DNA from: an uncultured Algimonas sp.
Lineage (GTDB): Bacteria > Pseudomonadota > Alphaproteobacteria > Caulobacterales > Maricaulaceae
Assembly: GCF_947498175.1 (NCBI RefSeq)
Contig: NZ_CANMJB010000002.1
Coordinates: forward strand, 310,001-374,000
DNA: 64,000 nucleotides
Direction of reading: 5' to 3'
The notes under the pieces were generated by a model. That model was not told the DNA's origin. It ran no database searches and was given only the letters and a program-made list of their open reading frames with translations. Below, piece after piece: positions 56,159 through 64,000 of the stretch. Numbering within the stretch: position 1 is the first letter of the stretch; the number at the start of each line of letters is the position of its first letter. The translations under genes and the position numbers were made by a program.

Positions 56159-59100
56159 GCCGCCCGACGCTCAATATGACGCTGGAGGAGGCAACCCGGC
56201 TGCAACGCATCGCCGCCGACCCGTCCGCGCCGCGCATGGTCAACGCCAATGCGGGATCCGGCAAGACCAAGGTGTTGGTGGATCGAGTGTCGCGCATCCT
56301 GTTGCAAGGGACCGATCCGGACAAGATCCTCTGCCTGACCTATACCCGCGCGGCCGCGTCGGAGATGCAGGAACGGCTGTTCGACAAGTTCTCGGAATGG
56401 TCCATCGCGCCCGATGCGGTGTTGAAGGCGGCGCTCGGCGAATTGCACGGCATGCCCTATCCGGATGTCCGTCCGGCGCTGGATATCGACCGGGTCCGGA
56501 CCTTGTTCGCCCGCGCGCTGGAGACGCCGGAGGGGCTCAAGGTGATGACCATCCACGCCTTCTGCGAACGCATCATCGCGCGGTTTCCCATCGAAGCGGG
56601 GATCATGCCGGGCTTTTCGCCGCTGGACGATGCGGACGGCCGGGAGATGCTGGCCGAAAGCCGGATGCGTCTGCTGGAGCGCGCGCGCGAAGACGACGGC
56701 TTGTCCGCCGCGCTGCATCGCCTGACGCGGCTCAAGGCCGACTCCACGCTGGACGATCTGCTTTACGGGGTCGCGCGCGACTTCGACCGGACGAAAGCCT
56801 GGCAGCGCAGCGGCGGTCTTTCGAACTTCCGCCGTAGGGCGGGACTCGAAGAGAGCGACACGGAAGAGAGCCTGTCCGCTTTCGCCTGGACCGGCATGGA
56901 TCACGATCATCTCGCGCTTTATGCCGAAGAGGCGATCGATGCGGGCGGTCATGCGAAGAAGTTCGGCGAAGCCATACAGGCCGCCTTGCTGGCCGACGAT
57001 CCCGTCACGGCGTTCGCGCTCTACAGCCAGCCGTTCTTCACCCAGAAGGGCACGCTGACGAGCCAGTTGCCCGCCAAGGGATTCCAGGAGCGCGATCCCT
57101 TCATCGGCCCGGACAGTCCGGAACAACGGCGCGTGGCCAGGATGCGCGCCCTGCTGCAGGCGGCGCGGCTCGCGGACAGGACGGAGGCTGTGCTGAGCCT
57201 CGGTTACGCGCTCGGCGCGGATCATGCGCGGGCCAAGCACCAAGCGCGCGGGCTGGATTTCAACGATCTGATCGTCAAGACGCGCGACCTGCTGCGCCGC
57301 AAGGACGTCAGCGACTGGATCGCCTACAAGCTGGACGGCGGGGTGGAGCACGTCCTGCTCGACGAGGCTCAGGACACCTCACCGACCCAGTGGGAGATCA
57401 TCGACGCCGTCACCGCGCCGTTCGCGCATGACGCACCCGACCGGGACGCTCCGCCGCGCACCTTCTTCGCCGTGGGCGATCCGAAACAATCCATCTACCG
57501 CTTCCAGGGCGCGGCGCCGTCCATCTTCACCGAGAGCATCCGCACGCGCGGCGGGGAGGAAGGCGAAGTTCGGCTGCGCATGTCCTTCCGGTCCGCGCAG
57601 GACGTGCTGGACGTGGTGGACGCGCTGTTCGTGGACCAGGGCGGGATACAGGCCATGTTCGATGCGCACATCGTGCCGGATGCGGCCGATCCGGTCCGCC
57701 ATGTCGCCCACCGCGACGATGCGGGGCTGGTCGAACTCTGGCCGTTGGCGCCCAGGGCCGAGCCATTGGAAGACAAGGCGCCCTGGGACACGACGCCCGT
57801 CGACCAGCGCAGCGACGGGGATCCGCGCATCGTGCTGGCGCGGACGATCGCGGAGCAGATCGCGCATTGGCTGGAGCGCGCGGAACCCGTCTTCGACCGC
57901 AAGGCCGGGACGCACCGCCCGATGCATGCGGGCGACATCCTCATCCTTGTGCAGAAGCGCGTCGGCGGTCTGTTCGATGCGCTGATCAAGGCGCTGAAGG
58001 AGGAAGGGCTGCCGGTCGCGGGGGCGGACCGACTTGTCCTGCAGGACGCGACCATTGTGCGCGACTTGCTGGCGATCACGCGCTTCGTCCTGCTGCCCGG
58101 CGATTGCCTCAGTCTCGCCGAAGCGCTGAAATCGCCGCTGTTCGGATTGACCGACGACCAGCTTTTCGCGCTCTGCGTGGACCGGGGCGACATGACGCTG
58201 TGGCAGGCCGTGCAGGCACGGGCGCCCCAACTGGCAACGCATCTGCAAGCCATGCGCAACGACGCGGCGCTGGCGCCCTACGATTTCTACGCTCGCCTGC
58301 TCGACCGCCGCAACCCGGCCGGTTCGACCTATCGCGAGGCGCTGTTCCGGCGGCTGGGCATGGAGGCGAACGAGGCGCTGGAAGCCTTCCTGGCCACTGC
58401 CCTGTCGCACCAGCAGCGCCAGGCGCCCGGCCTGCAGCGATTCCTGCAGGCCTTCACGGCGGACGAGATCGAGATCAAGCGCGACAAGGATCCGGCGGGC
58501 GGCGAAATCCGCGTCATGACGGTTCACGGCGCGAAGGGGCTCGAAGCCCCGGTCGTGTTCCTGCCCGACACGACCCGCGTGCCGACGGCCCGGTCCGGCG
58601 GACTGATACCGGACGGCGAGGACGGGTTCATCCTTGCGCCCAGCCAAGCGGAGAGCTTCGATCTCGCTGACACGCTGAAACGGGAGGATCATGCGGAAGC
58701 GATGCGTGAATATATGCGCCTGCTCTATGTCGCCATGACCCGGGCCGAGAGCCGCCTCGTCCTGTGCGGTCATGCGCACGGCAAGGCGGAGGAGGGGTTC
58801 GCGGAAGGGTCCTGGTATCACTGGTTCCTGCGGACGCTCCCGCATCTTGACGGGGTGACGGCGTTCGCGACCGCTTTCGACGGTGAGGGGCGGCAAGGCC
58901 TGCGCTACGGGCGGCGTCCGGACCGCGCGGAGACTCATGCATCGGACCCGGTCGGGGTCGCCGCCTTGCCTGACTGGATCGACGTTCCGGCGGCGCCGGA
59001 GCGCCGGATCACGCAAACCGCCACGCCCAGCGCGCTTCTGGACCGGGCGGAGCCGATGGGGCGCGGCCCCGGCGGCGGGCGGTTCCTGCGCGGCATCCTG

Positions 59101-59634
59101 ATCCACAAGCTGCTGGAGATGCTGCCGGACCATCCGCCCGCGCGCCGTCCCGATCTGGCTGCGAAGATCGTCGGCGACTATCCGGATTTCGTGCAAAGCG
59201 AGCGCGAGGCCATCCTTCGCGAAGTGTTCGGCGTGCTGGACGATCCGGACTTCGCGGACGTTTTCGCCGAAGGATCGCGCGCCGAGGTCAGCCTGGCCGG
59301 ACGAGTGGAGACCATTCGCGGCGGCGATGTCTTCCTGACGGCGCAGGTGGACCGGCTGCACGTCACGACCGACACGGTCTATCTGGTGGACTACAAGTCC
59401 AACCCGTCGCCGCCGGACCATGCCGACGATGTGGACGACGCCTATCTGGCGCAGATGGCGGCCTATCGCGAGTTGGCGCGCGCCATCTGGCCGGACCGCC
59501 ATGTGCGCTGCGGTCTGCTGTGGACGGACGCGCCGTCGCTGATGTGGCTTCCCGATGACGTGATGGACGCCGTCTTGACGCAGGTGAACGGCCTTCCTAC
59601 CTCCGGACCAACCGAAGAGAGAGGCCCATCATGA
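56155..59634 (+). CDS. addA: Double-strand-break repair helicase/nuclease AddA
   Basis: AddA unwinds DNA 3'→5' and cuts with its own nuclease. The 1159 residues begin MSRPTLNMTLEEATRLQ, then have Walker A NANAGSGKTKVLVDRV, Ia LTYTRAAASEMQERL, DEAQDTSPTQWEI (Walker B), AVGDPKQSIYRFQGAAP, the VMTVHGAKGLEAPVVFL motif and YVAMTRAESRLVLCGHAHG, ending in the nuclease with LVDYKSNPSPPDH. The ATG at 56155 overlaps the addB stop; the upstream extension is not used. trxA starts inside its stop. Confidence 0.95.
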   Translation: MSRPTLNMTLEEATRLQRIAADPSAPRMVNANAGSGKTKVLVDRVSRILLQGTDPDKILCLTYTRAAASEMQERLFDKFSEWSIAPDAVLKAALGELHGMPYPDVRPALDIDRVRTLFARALETPEGLKVMTIHAFCERIIARFPIEAGIMPGFSPLDDADGREMLAESRMRLLERAREDDGLSAALHRLTRLKADSTLDDLLYGVARDFDRTKAWQRSGGLSNFRRRAGLEESDTEESLSAFAWTGMDHDHLALYAEEAIDAGGHAKKFGEAIQAALLADDPVTAFALYSQPFFTQKGTLTSQLPAKGFQERDPFIGPDSPEQRRVARMRALLQAARLADRTEAVLSLGYALGADHARAKHQARGLDFNDLIVKTRDLLRRKDVSDWIAYKLDGGVEHVLLDEAQDTSPTQWEIIDAVTAPFAHDAPDRDAPPRTFFAVGDPKQSIYRFQGAAPSIFTESIRTRGGEEGEVRLRMSFRSAQDVLDVVDALFVDQGGIQAMFDAHIVPDAADPVRHVAHRDDAGLVELWPLAPRAEPLEDKAPWDTTPVDQRSDGDPRIVLARTIAEQIAHWLERAEPVFDRKAGTHRPMHAGDILILVQKRVGGLFDALIKALKEEGLPVAGADRLVLQDATIVRDLLAITRFVLLPGDCLSLAEALKSPLFGLTDDQLFALCVDRGDMTLWQAVQARAPQLATHLQAMRNDAALAPYDFYARLLDRRNPAGSTYREALFRRLGMEANEALEAFLATALSHQQRQAPGLQRFLQAFTADEIEIKRDKDPAGGEIRVMTVHGAKGLEAPVVFLPDTTRVPTARSGGLIPDGEDGFILAPSQAESFDLADTLKREDHAEAMREYMRLLYVAMTRAESRLVLCGHAHGKAEEGFAEGSWYHWFLRTLPHLDGVTAFATAFDGEGRQGLRYGRRPDRAETHASDPVGVAALPDWIDVPAAPERRITQTATPSALLDRAEPMGRGPGGGRFLRGILIHKLLEMLPDHPPARRPDLAAKIVGDYPDFVQSEREAILREVFGVLDDPDFADVFAEGSRAEVSLAGRVETIRGGDVFLTAQVDRLHVTTDTVYLVDYKSNPSPPDHADDVDDAYLAQMAAYRELARAIWPDRHVRCGLLWTDAPSLMWLPDDVMDAVLTQVNGLPTSGPTEERGPS

Positions 59635-59951
59635 GCACTATCGCCGTTACAGACGACACGTTCCAGACCGAAGTCCTGAAATCCGACACGCCCGTCCTGG
59701 TCGATTTCTGGGCCGAATGGTGCGCCCCCTGCAAGGCCATGACACCCGCGCTCGAAGCCGTGTCCGAGGACATGGCCGGCAAGGTCAAGATCGCCAAGGT
59801 CAATATCGACGACGCGCCGGATACGCCGATGCGCTACCACATCCGCAACGTGCCCACGATGATGATCTTCAAGAACGGAGAAGTCGTCTCCACCAAGATG
59901 GGCGCGATGACCAAGACCAAGCTGGCCGAGTGGCTGGCCGAGCATGCCTGA
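59631..59951 (+). CDS. trxA: Thioredoxin
   Basis: The 106-residue protein is a standard thioredoxin with FWAEWCAPCKAMTP (WCAPC active site), NIDDAPDTPMRYHIRNVPTM (cis-Pro 76-like), and a C-terminal helix MTKTKLAEWLAEH. Among the reactions it serves are ribonucleotide reductase and peroxiredoxins. Its ATG lies within the addA stop (ATGA), so it is translated as the last gene of tsaE…trxA. A peroxiredoxin-like gene lies 0.5 kb downstream. Confidence 0.96.
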   Translation: MSTIAVTDDTFQTEVLKSDTPVLVDFWAEWCAPCKAMTPALEAVSEDMAGKVKIAKVNIDDAPDTPMRYHIRNVPTMMIFKNGEVVSTKMGAMTKTKLAEWLAEHA

Positions 59952-60043
59952 AGCGCGCTGAGCGGCGCGCTGAGAGACGCGCCATTTCTTTCGGAACGGC
60001 GCGTCGCATCCATGAGTTCCTCTCCTTGAAACAGGAGAGACCC

Positions 60044-60379
60044 ATGCCCGACCTCGACCCCCGAAACACCACCCTGGCCGTTGACACGCAAATCGACAGC
60101 GACGGCTACATGCCCGGCCTGGCCAACCCGGTCACGGCCGACGAAATCACCGACCTCTATTCCAATCCGCAAGTGCCGCTGGCCGGGCGCATCGAAGCCC
60201 TGCAGAAGCTGCGTCAGGAAATGGTCGCGCGCGACAGCGCCGATACGCTGGACGACACCCAGGCGTTGATCGCCAAGATCGACGAGGGGCTCGCCTATCT
60301 GAATGAAGACGGCGACGGCTTTGCCGACCCGGACGTCATGCGCCTGCAGGACACGGCGGTCGATCCGGACAACCTCTAA
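60044..60379 (+). CDS. Hypothetical protein with EF-loop-like motif
   Basis: The 111-residue acidic protein has AGGAGA (60032–60037) before its ATG and reads MPDLDPRNTTLAVDTQIDSD at the start, a central helix IEALQKLRQEMVARDSADTL and near the end a loop EDGDGFADPDV like one EF-hand calcium loop, without its usual helix partners. It has no signal or membrane part, and I recognise no family. Its position between trxA and a peroxiredoxin-like gene gives no clear role. Confidence 0.65.
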   Translation: MPDLDPRNTTLAVDTQIDSDGYMPGLANPVTADEITDLYSNPQVPLAGRIEALQKLRQEMVARDSADTLDDTQALIAKIDEGLAYLNEDGDGFADPDVMRLQDTAVDPDNL

Positions 60380-60491
60380 TCCGCTTCGCGCAGATCCCGG
60401 GCCAAGGCATGCCCTTGGCGATGCAAGACCTGGGCAATGCATCCCTGGACGATGCAAGCCCCAAGAGAACACAGATACAGGACAAATCCGC

Positions 60492-61016
60492 ATGACCAAC
60501 CTCATGACTCCGAAGTCGCGCATCCCCGAATTCGAGCTGCCGCTGATCGGCGGCGGCGCGTTCGACACGAGCGACATCGTCGCCGAGAATTTTCAGATCA
60601 TCGTCGCCTATCGCGGCGTGCATTGCCCCAAATGCAAAGAGCAATTGGAGGCGATCGAGCCGATGGTGGCCGACATCCGCGCCGACGGGCACGACATCGT
60701 CGCTCTGTCCATGGATACGGAAGAGCGCGCGCGGAAAGCGCATGAGGAATGGGACGTGAGCGAGCTGCCTATCGCCTACGATCTGGAGCTGCTGGACGCC
60801 AAGGCGCTCGGCCTGTTCATTTCGGACGGCATCTCCGACAAGGAGCCGCACATCTTCACCGAGCCGGGCCTTTTCGTCGTGCGTCCGGACGGCACGCTCT
60901 ATGCCCAGATCGTGCAGAACACGCCGTTCGGCCGTCCCGACGTCAAGGACCTGGTGTCCGGCCTCAACTACGCGGCCAAGAACGATTATCCGGTGCGCGG
61001 AACGTCTATTGCCTGA
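60492..61016 (+). CDS. Peroxiredoxin-like protein (AhpC/TSA superfamily)
   Basis: The 174-residue protein has a thioredoxin-like fold with an N-terminal strand IPEFELPLIGGGAFDTSD, QIIVAYRGVHCPKCKEQLEAIEP carrying a CPxC motif at the place of the peroxidatic Cys, DIVALSMDTEERARKAHEEW and GLFVVRPDGTLYAQIVQNTPFGRP. This is the peroxiredoxin-like group rather than classical AhpC. It reduces peroxides or disulfides, perhaps with the thioredoxin encoded upstream. The start at 60492 has an AGGA site 11 bases upstream; ATG 60504 is possible. Its end overlaps the convergent lipoprotein gene by 31 bases. Confidence 0.88.
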   Translation: MTNLMTPKSRIPEFELPLIGGGAFDTSDIVAENFQIIVAYRGVHCPKCKEQLEAIEPMVADIRADGHDIVALSMDTEERARKAHEEWDVSELPIAYDLELLDAKALGLFISDGISDKEPHIFTEPGLFVVRPDGTLYAQIVQNTPFGRPDVKDLVSGLNYAAKNDYPVRGTSIA

Positions 61017-61528
61017 GCGGAGTCCACTGGCGCGAATACGACCGTGACCGGATTGGGAGCCAGGTTCTTGTTCGCGCCGGTCGCCATGTCCAACACGGCG
61101 CCCGTTCCGAAACTGAAGATCGCCCCGGTCACGACCCGGCTGCCCGACGGGATGCGGTTGAGCAGGTCGGCCTTGCCGGCGTAGACATGGGTGCCGGGCG
61201 GCAGTCCGGCGACGAGCGATCCCGCCCGGACGGCGCTGGATCCCGTCGCCACGGTCGATGTCACCTTGAACTTGATCGGTTGATAACCATCCATGGAGAC
61301 CGTGACGATGGGTTCGCGTTTGCGCGGAACACTGATGGAGCACGGCGTCGGACGGCATCCGAGATATCCGTTCACCGCATTGGACCCCGACGCGCGTATA
61401 TTGGTCACAGCCGTAGCCCCGGGCGGTTGGGATTCGACCCGGATTCCTTCCTTCGACCCCTGGGTCATCGTGGCGCAACCGGCGAGACCGCCGATGAGCG
61501 GCAGGCATAAGAAAATTCTTTTGATCAT
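60986..61528 (-). CDS. PEGA-like lipoprotein (paralogue of its neighbour)
   Basis: The 180-residue protein has a lipoprotein signal ending LAGC (Cys18) and a PEGA-like start GIRVESQPPGATAVTN, then YLGCRPTPCSISVPRKREPIV and ATGANKNLAPNPVTVVFAP near the end. It shares with the gene just upstream the motifs CRxTPCxIxVPR and TGANxNLxPNP, so the two arose by duplication. Such PEGA-like lipoproteins may bind the cell surface or peptidoglycan. No family with known function is recognised. Confidence 0.75.
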   Translation of the reverse strand: MIKRIFLCLPLIGGLAGCATMTQGSKEGIRVESQPPGATAVTNIRASGSNAVNGYLGCRPTPCSISVPRKREPIVTVSMDGYQPIKFKVTSTVATGSSAVRAGSLVAGLPPGTHVYAGKADLLNRIPSGSRVVTGAIFSFGTGAVLDMATGANKNLAPNPVTVVFAPVDSAQAIDVPRTG

Positions 61529-61532
61529 GGGT

Positions 61533-62366
61533 CTAGCCTTTCCGGGCTTCGTCGCGCGCGGCCTTGGCCGTTTCGATGATGAAATCCTCCATCTCCTTCT
61601 TGCGCGATTTGAAGGTGGTTTCGCTTAGTTCCATTGCGCGCTTGGCCGTTTCGCAGTCCGGCTTGGATCGATTGCGATGGCACGCCTCCGCCATATTGTT
61701 CTGGGCTCTCGTCAGGTTCCAGAAAGCGGTCGCCATATCGTCTTCGATGACGGTGGTGCCTTTCGGCGCGAGCCCGAGAACAGCCGGATTGGGAAACAGG
61801 TTCAGATTGGCGCCCGTGCCCGCATCGACCAGCAGGCTCGCTGCCGCAACGCCCAGACCGACGCCGGTCCCCGCCGCAGTCGCTCCGGATGCGCCGACCG
61901 TCGGAGTCGCGCTTAACGTCAGAGCCGAGAAGAAGCCGCTCACCATCTGCTGCACGGCAATGATGCCGAACGTGGTGATCGTGCCGACGGCGACGCCCGT
62001 CGCAGCCGAAGCAGCCGCCGTTTTCACCACCGATGTGCCAACGCCGCCGCGGAGTTTCGACGGGCCGACATAGTACTCGACCGGTTCGAACCCGTCCGCC
62101 TCCACCCTTACGACCATGTCGGTGCGGCGCGGAACCTCGATCGCGCAGGGCGTGGCACGGCAAACGAGTGTCTGGTTGTCGTGCAGATACCCTTTCGTGC
62201 CGGAGACCTTGCGGCCTTGACGATCGACCCGGTTCAAGGTCGTAACCGTGACTTGCGCGCCTTGCGGAACGCTATCGACGCGGACGTGATCGTTCGTGCC
62301 CCGGTCGATGGTCGAACAGGCGGACAGCAATGTGGCGGCCATGAGTGCGGAAGAAAGCTTTTTCAT
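61533..62366 (-). CDS. Lipoprotein with PEGA-like start and Gly/Ala-rich membrane segment
   Basis: The 277-residue protein (ATG at 62366, MKKLSSALMAATLLSACSTI with lipobox LSAC) has VRVDSVPQGAQVTVTTLNR, CRATPCAIEVPRRTDMVV, then a long Gly/Ala-rich hydrophobic segment near residues 115–185 (with VAVGTITTFGIIAVQQMV and TAAGTGVGLGVAAASLLVD), and a final helix of charged residues with SRKKEMEDFIIETAKAARDE. It is a longer paralogue of the gene 4 bases downstream. Function unknown. The frame extends to 62399, but MKKL is the likely start. Confidence 0.75.
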   Translation of the reverse strand: MKKLSSALMAATLLSACSTIDRGTNDHVRVDSVPQGAQVTVTTLNRVDRQGRKVSGTKGYLHDNQTLVCRATPCAIEVPRRTDMVVRVEADGFEPVEYYVGPSKLRGGVGTSVVKTAAASAATGVAVGTITTFGIIAVQQMVSGFFSALTLSATPTVGASGATAAGTGVGLGVAAASLLVDAGTGANLNLFPNPAVLGLAPKGTTVIEDDMATAFWNLTRAQNNMAEACHRNRSKPDCETAKRAMELSETTFKSRKKEMEDFIIETAKAARDEARKG

Positions 62367-62424
62367 GGCGGCTCTGTCGTTCGCGATGTTATAAAACAAC
62401 AGTTACGACTTCTTCAGATGTCGA

Positions 62425-63741
62425 TCATTTCACATTCGCCGCGAGCACTTCGCCCGCCAAATATAGTGAACCGCAAATCAAAATACGCGGTGGCACCGTG
62501 GGTTGCTCCGCCGTATGGCGCGACAAGGCCTCGCCCATATTGACGGCCTTCTGCATGGCGTCCGTCAGATTGTCCGCGGCGACAGCGGCCAGACCGCGGA
62601 TGTCCGCCAACTCCATCAATACGTCCGGCGACAGGCTGGCGTGATCCGCGATGTCGATGGCGACGAGCCCGGCCGCCAGACCTTGAAAATAGTCCAGAAA
62701 CGCACCGGCGTTCTTATTGGCCAGAATGCCCATGACGAGAATGAGCGGTCGCGGCGCCCGGGCTTCCAGGCTGGCCATATGGGCCGACAATGCCTGCGCG
62801 GCATGAGGGTTGTGACCGCCGTCGAGCCAGACTTCGGCTCCAGCCTCGCCTGCAAGGTCCACGAGCGGGCCGTTCCGCAAAGGCTGCATCCGTGCGGGCC
62901 AGACTGCGCGTTCGAGACCGGACGATATGGCGTCCGGCGACAGCCCCAGCCGGCGGGCGACCGCCACGGCCAGCCCGGCATTGAGGATCTGGTGTTCACC
63001 CGCCAGCGCGGGCAGGGACAGATCGAGCAATTCGGTCCCGGTTTCGAACACCAACCGCCCTTGCTGGCGATAGGCGCGGAAGTCGCGGCCCCAGCGGTGC
63101 AGCGGTGCTCCCACCTTCGTGGCTTGCCCGTCCAGAACCGCATCGGCGGCCTCCTGTTGCGGGGCGGCGAAGACCGGGACGGCAGGCTTGATGATGCCCG
63201 CTTTCTCACGCGCGATCCCGGCGAGTTCCCGGCCCAGGAATTCTGCGTGATCATAGTCGATCGGCGTTATGGCGCACACATCCGGCTCGAACACGTTCGT
63301 GGCGTCGTAGCGTCCGCCCAATCCGACTTCGATGATTGCATAGTCCGCCTCAGTTTCGGAAAACGCCAGGAAAGCCGCCGCCGTCGTCGCTTCGAAAAAG
63401 GACAAAGGACGGCCCGCATTGGCGTCCCGCACGCGGTTCAGCACGTCGATCAGCGCTGCATCGTCGATCTCCCGGCTCGCCAGCACAATGCGTTCGTTGA
63501 AACGCACGAGGTGAGGAGAGGTATAGACATGGACGCGGGCCCCGGCTGCTTCCAGCATGGCGCGGAGCAATGCGACCGTCGATCCCTTGCCGTTCGTTCC
63601 GGCGACATGGACGCTTGTCGGCAGCCTGTCCTGGGGCCGCCCGAGCGCGTCGAGGACGCGTTCGATCCGCGACAGGCCCAGGTCGATCTTGCGGGGATGA
63701 AGGCGCCGGAGTTCCTCCAACGCAGTTTCGATGTCGCTCAC
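62425..63741 (-). CDS. folC: Bifunctional dihydrofolate/folylpolyglutamate synthase FolC
   Basis: FolC adds Glu to dihydropteroate and to tetrahydrofolate. The 438 residues contain the ATP P-loop [97 protein letters not shown] and [18 protein letters not shown], and [18 protein letters not shown] in the C-terminal domain. Its start overlaps the accD stop (ATGA), the standard accD–folC coupling. Confidence 0.96.
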   Translation of the reverse strand: MSDIETALEELRRLHPRKIDLGLSRIERVLDALGRPQDRLPTSVHVAGTNGKGSTVALLRAMLEAAGARVHVYTSPHLVRFNERIVLASREIDDAALIDVLNRVRDANAGRPLSFFEATTAAAFLAFSETEADYAIIEVGLGGRYDATNVFEPDVCAITPIDYDHAEFLGRELAGIAREKAGIIKPAVPVFAAPQQEAADAVLDGQATKVGAPLHRWGRDFRAYRQQGRLVFETGTELLDLSLPALAGEHQILNAGLAVAVARRLGLSPDAISSGLERAVWPARMQPLRNGPLVDLAGEAGAEVWLDGGHNPHAAQALSAHMASLEARAPRPLILVMGILANKNAGAFLDYFQGLAAGLVAIDIADHASLSPDVLMELADIRGLAAVAADNLTDAMQKAVNMGEALSRHTAEQPTVPPRILICGSLYLAGEVLAANVK

Positions 63742-64000
63742 GCCGGGACGGGCGCGGGGGCAGGGGTGTCGGGGATGGCATGATCCGTCTGCATCAGAAC
63801 GGATAGCAGACGCGCCAGCGTCTCGCGCAGATCCGCGCGCGGCACGACTTTGTCGACCATGCCCTTTTCTTCGAGATATTCCGCGCGCTGGAATCCTTCG
63901 GGCAGCTTTTCGCGGATCGTCTCCTCGATCACGCGGGGACCGGCGAAGCCGATCATGGCGCCGGGTTCGGCCAGATGGACGTCGCCCAGCATGGCGTAGC
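63738..64000 (-). CDS. accD: Acetyl-CoA carboxylase carboxyltransferase subunit beta AccD, C-terminal part
   Basis: The visible 87 residues end the AccD beta domain: [40 protein letters not shown] and [20 protein letters not shown], then a Pro/Ala-rich tail ending VPA. AccD with AccA carries out carboxyl transfer from biotin to acetyl-CoA in fatty-acid synthesis. The N-terminal part, including the zinc ribbon, lies outside the window. Its stop overlaps the folC start. Confidence 0.95.
   Translation of the reverse strand, partial: YAMLGDVHLAEPGAMIGFAGPRVIEETIREKLPEGFQRAEYLEEKGMVDKVVPRADLRETLARLLSVLMQTDHAIPDTPAPAPVPA

Noticed and set aside
57379-59502. Minus-strand frame of 707 codons opposite addA
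   Set aside because: It is a shadow of addA with Arg/Gly/Gln-rich sequence and no ribosome site.

Overview
The window is a G+C-rich chromosomal segment of an alphaproteobacterium. A divK–pleD pair beside dinB and rpmG, a tolC–popZ–valS block, a perfect CtrA-type box upstream of popZ, plsY–dprA–topA–rnr synteny and an addB–addA–trxA operon all point to the Caulobacterales/Maricaulales (Hyphomonadaceae-like) lineage. That placement is inferred from gene content and order; no rRNA is present. Almost all DNA is coding, and long antisense open frames are side effects of G+C-rich codon use.

Layout. 1–6.3 kb: cut-off TetR-type regulator with a double operator and a divergent membrane protein, nadB, a GST, two overlapping envelope genes (esterase lipoprotein and DUF2233 protein), a short BLUF photoreceptor and a membrane acyltransferase. 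6.3–9 kb: a THI-box-like leader, a PH-like membrane protein and thiC. 9–12 kb: accessory region with an A+T-rich island (EF-hand protein plus small membrane protein), a GIY-YIG nuclease gene framed by palindromic repeats, and about 950 bp of hairpin-rich DNA with no credible gene. 12–19 kb: secreted protein, PhoD-type phosphatase with TonB receptor, radical SAM protein, GNAT protein and cold-shock gene with a clear terminator. 19–25.4 kb: tRNA-Asp, tRNA-Val, a Xre/RES toxin–antitoxin pair running into dusA and a TauE-type exporter, a divergent CobT and a leucine-type dehydrogenase. 25.4–31 kb: zinc-ribbon membrane protein, thioredoxin-like lipoprotein, dinB, divK–pleD and rpmG. 31–40 kb: NUDIX, lipoprotein, rnr, topA, dprA, plsY and tRNA-Cys. 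40–49.6 kb: methyltransferase, tolC, popZ, valS, DUF3137 and a PNPOx-fold protein. 49.6–64 kb: antiporter, ferredoxin, the tightly coupled tsaE–amgK–murU–addB–addA–trxA run, small redox and lipoprotein genes, folC and the end of accD.

Genes that work together: divK, pleD and popZ form the polarity and cell-cycle layer; amgK and murU form the muropeptide-sugar recycling route; addA and addB form the double-strand-break nuclease/helicase; dprA, topA, rnr and rpmG are genome and translation housekeeping; the TonB receptor and PhoD probably handle phosphorylated compounds.

The most unusual feature is valS. The ValRS frame is 1108 codons and carries two in-frame additions: an 86-codon block built of palindromic repeats, whose first unit matches, inverted over 28 bases, a repeat beside the GIY-YIG gene; and a 96-codon A+T-rich block between the HRIPAW and DVLDTWFSS motifs. 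Other points of interest are the possible effector/immunity pair in the A+T-rich island, the very long acidic linker of PopZ, an apparently start-less TetR gene, a degenerate-looking TPP riboswitch, and a CobT with Asp in place of the usual catalytic Glu.
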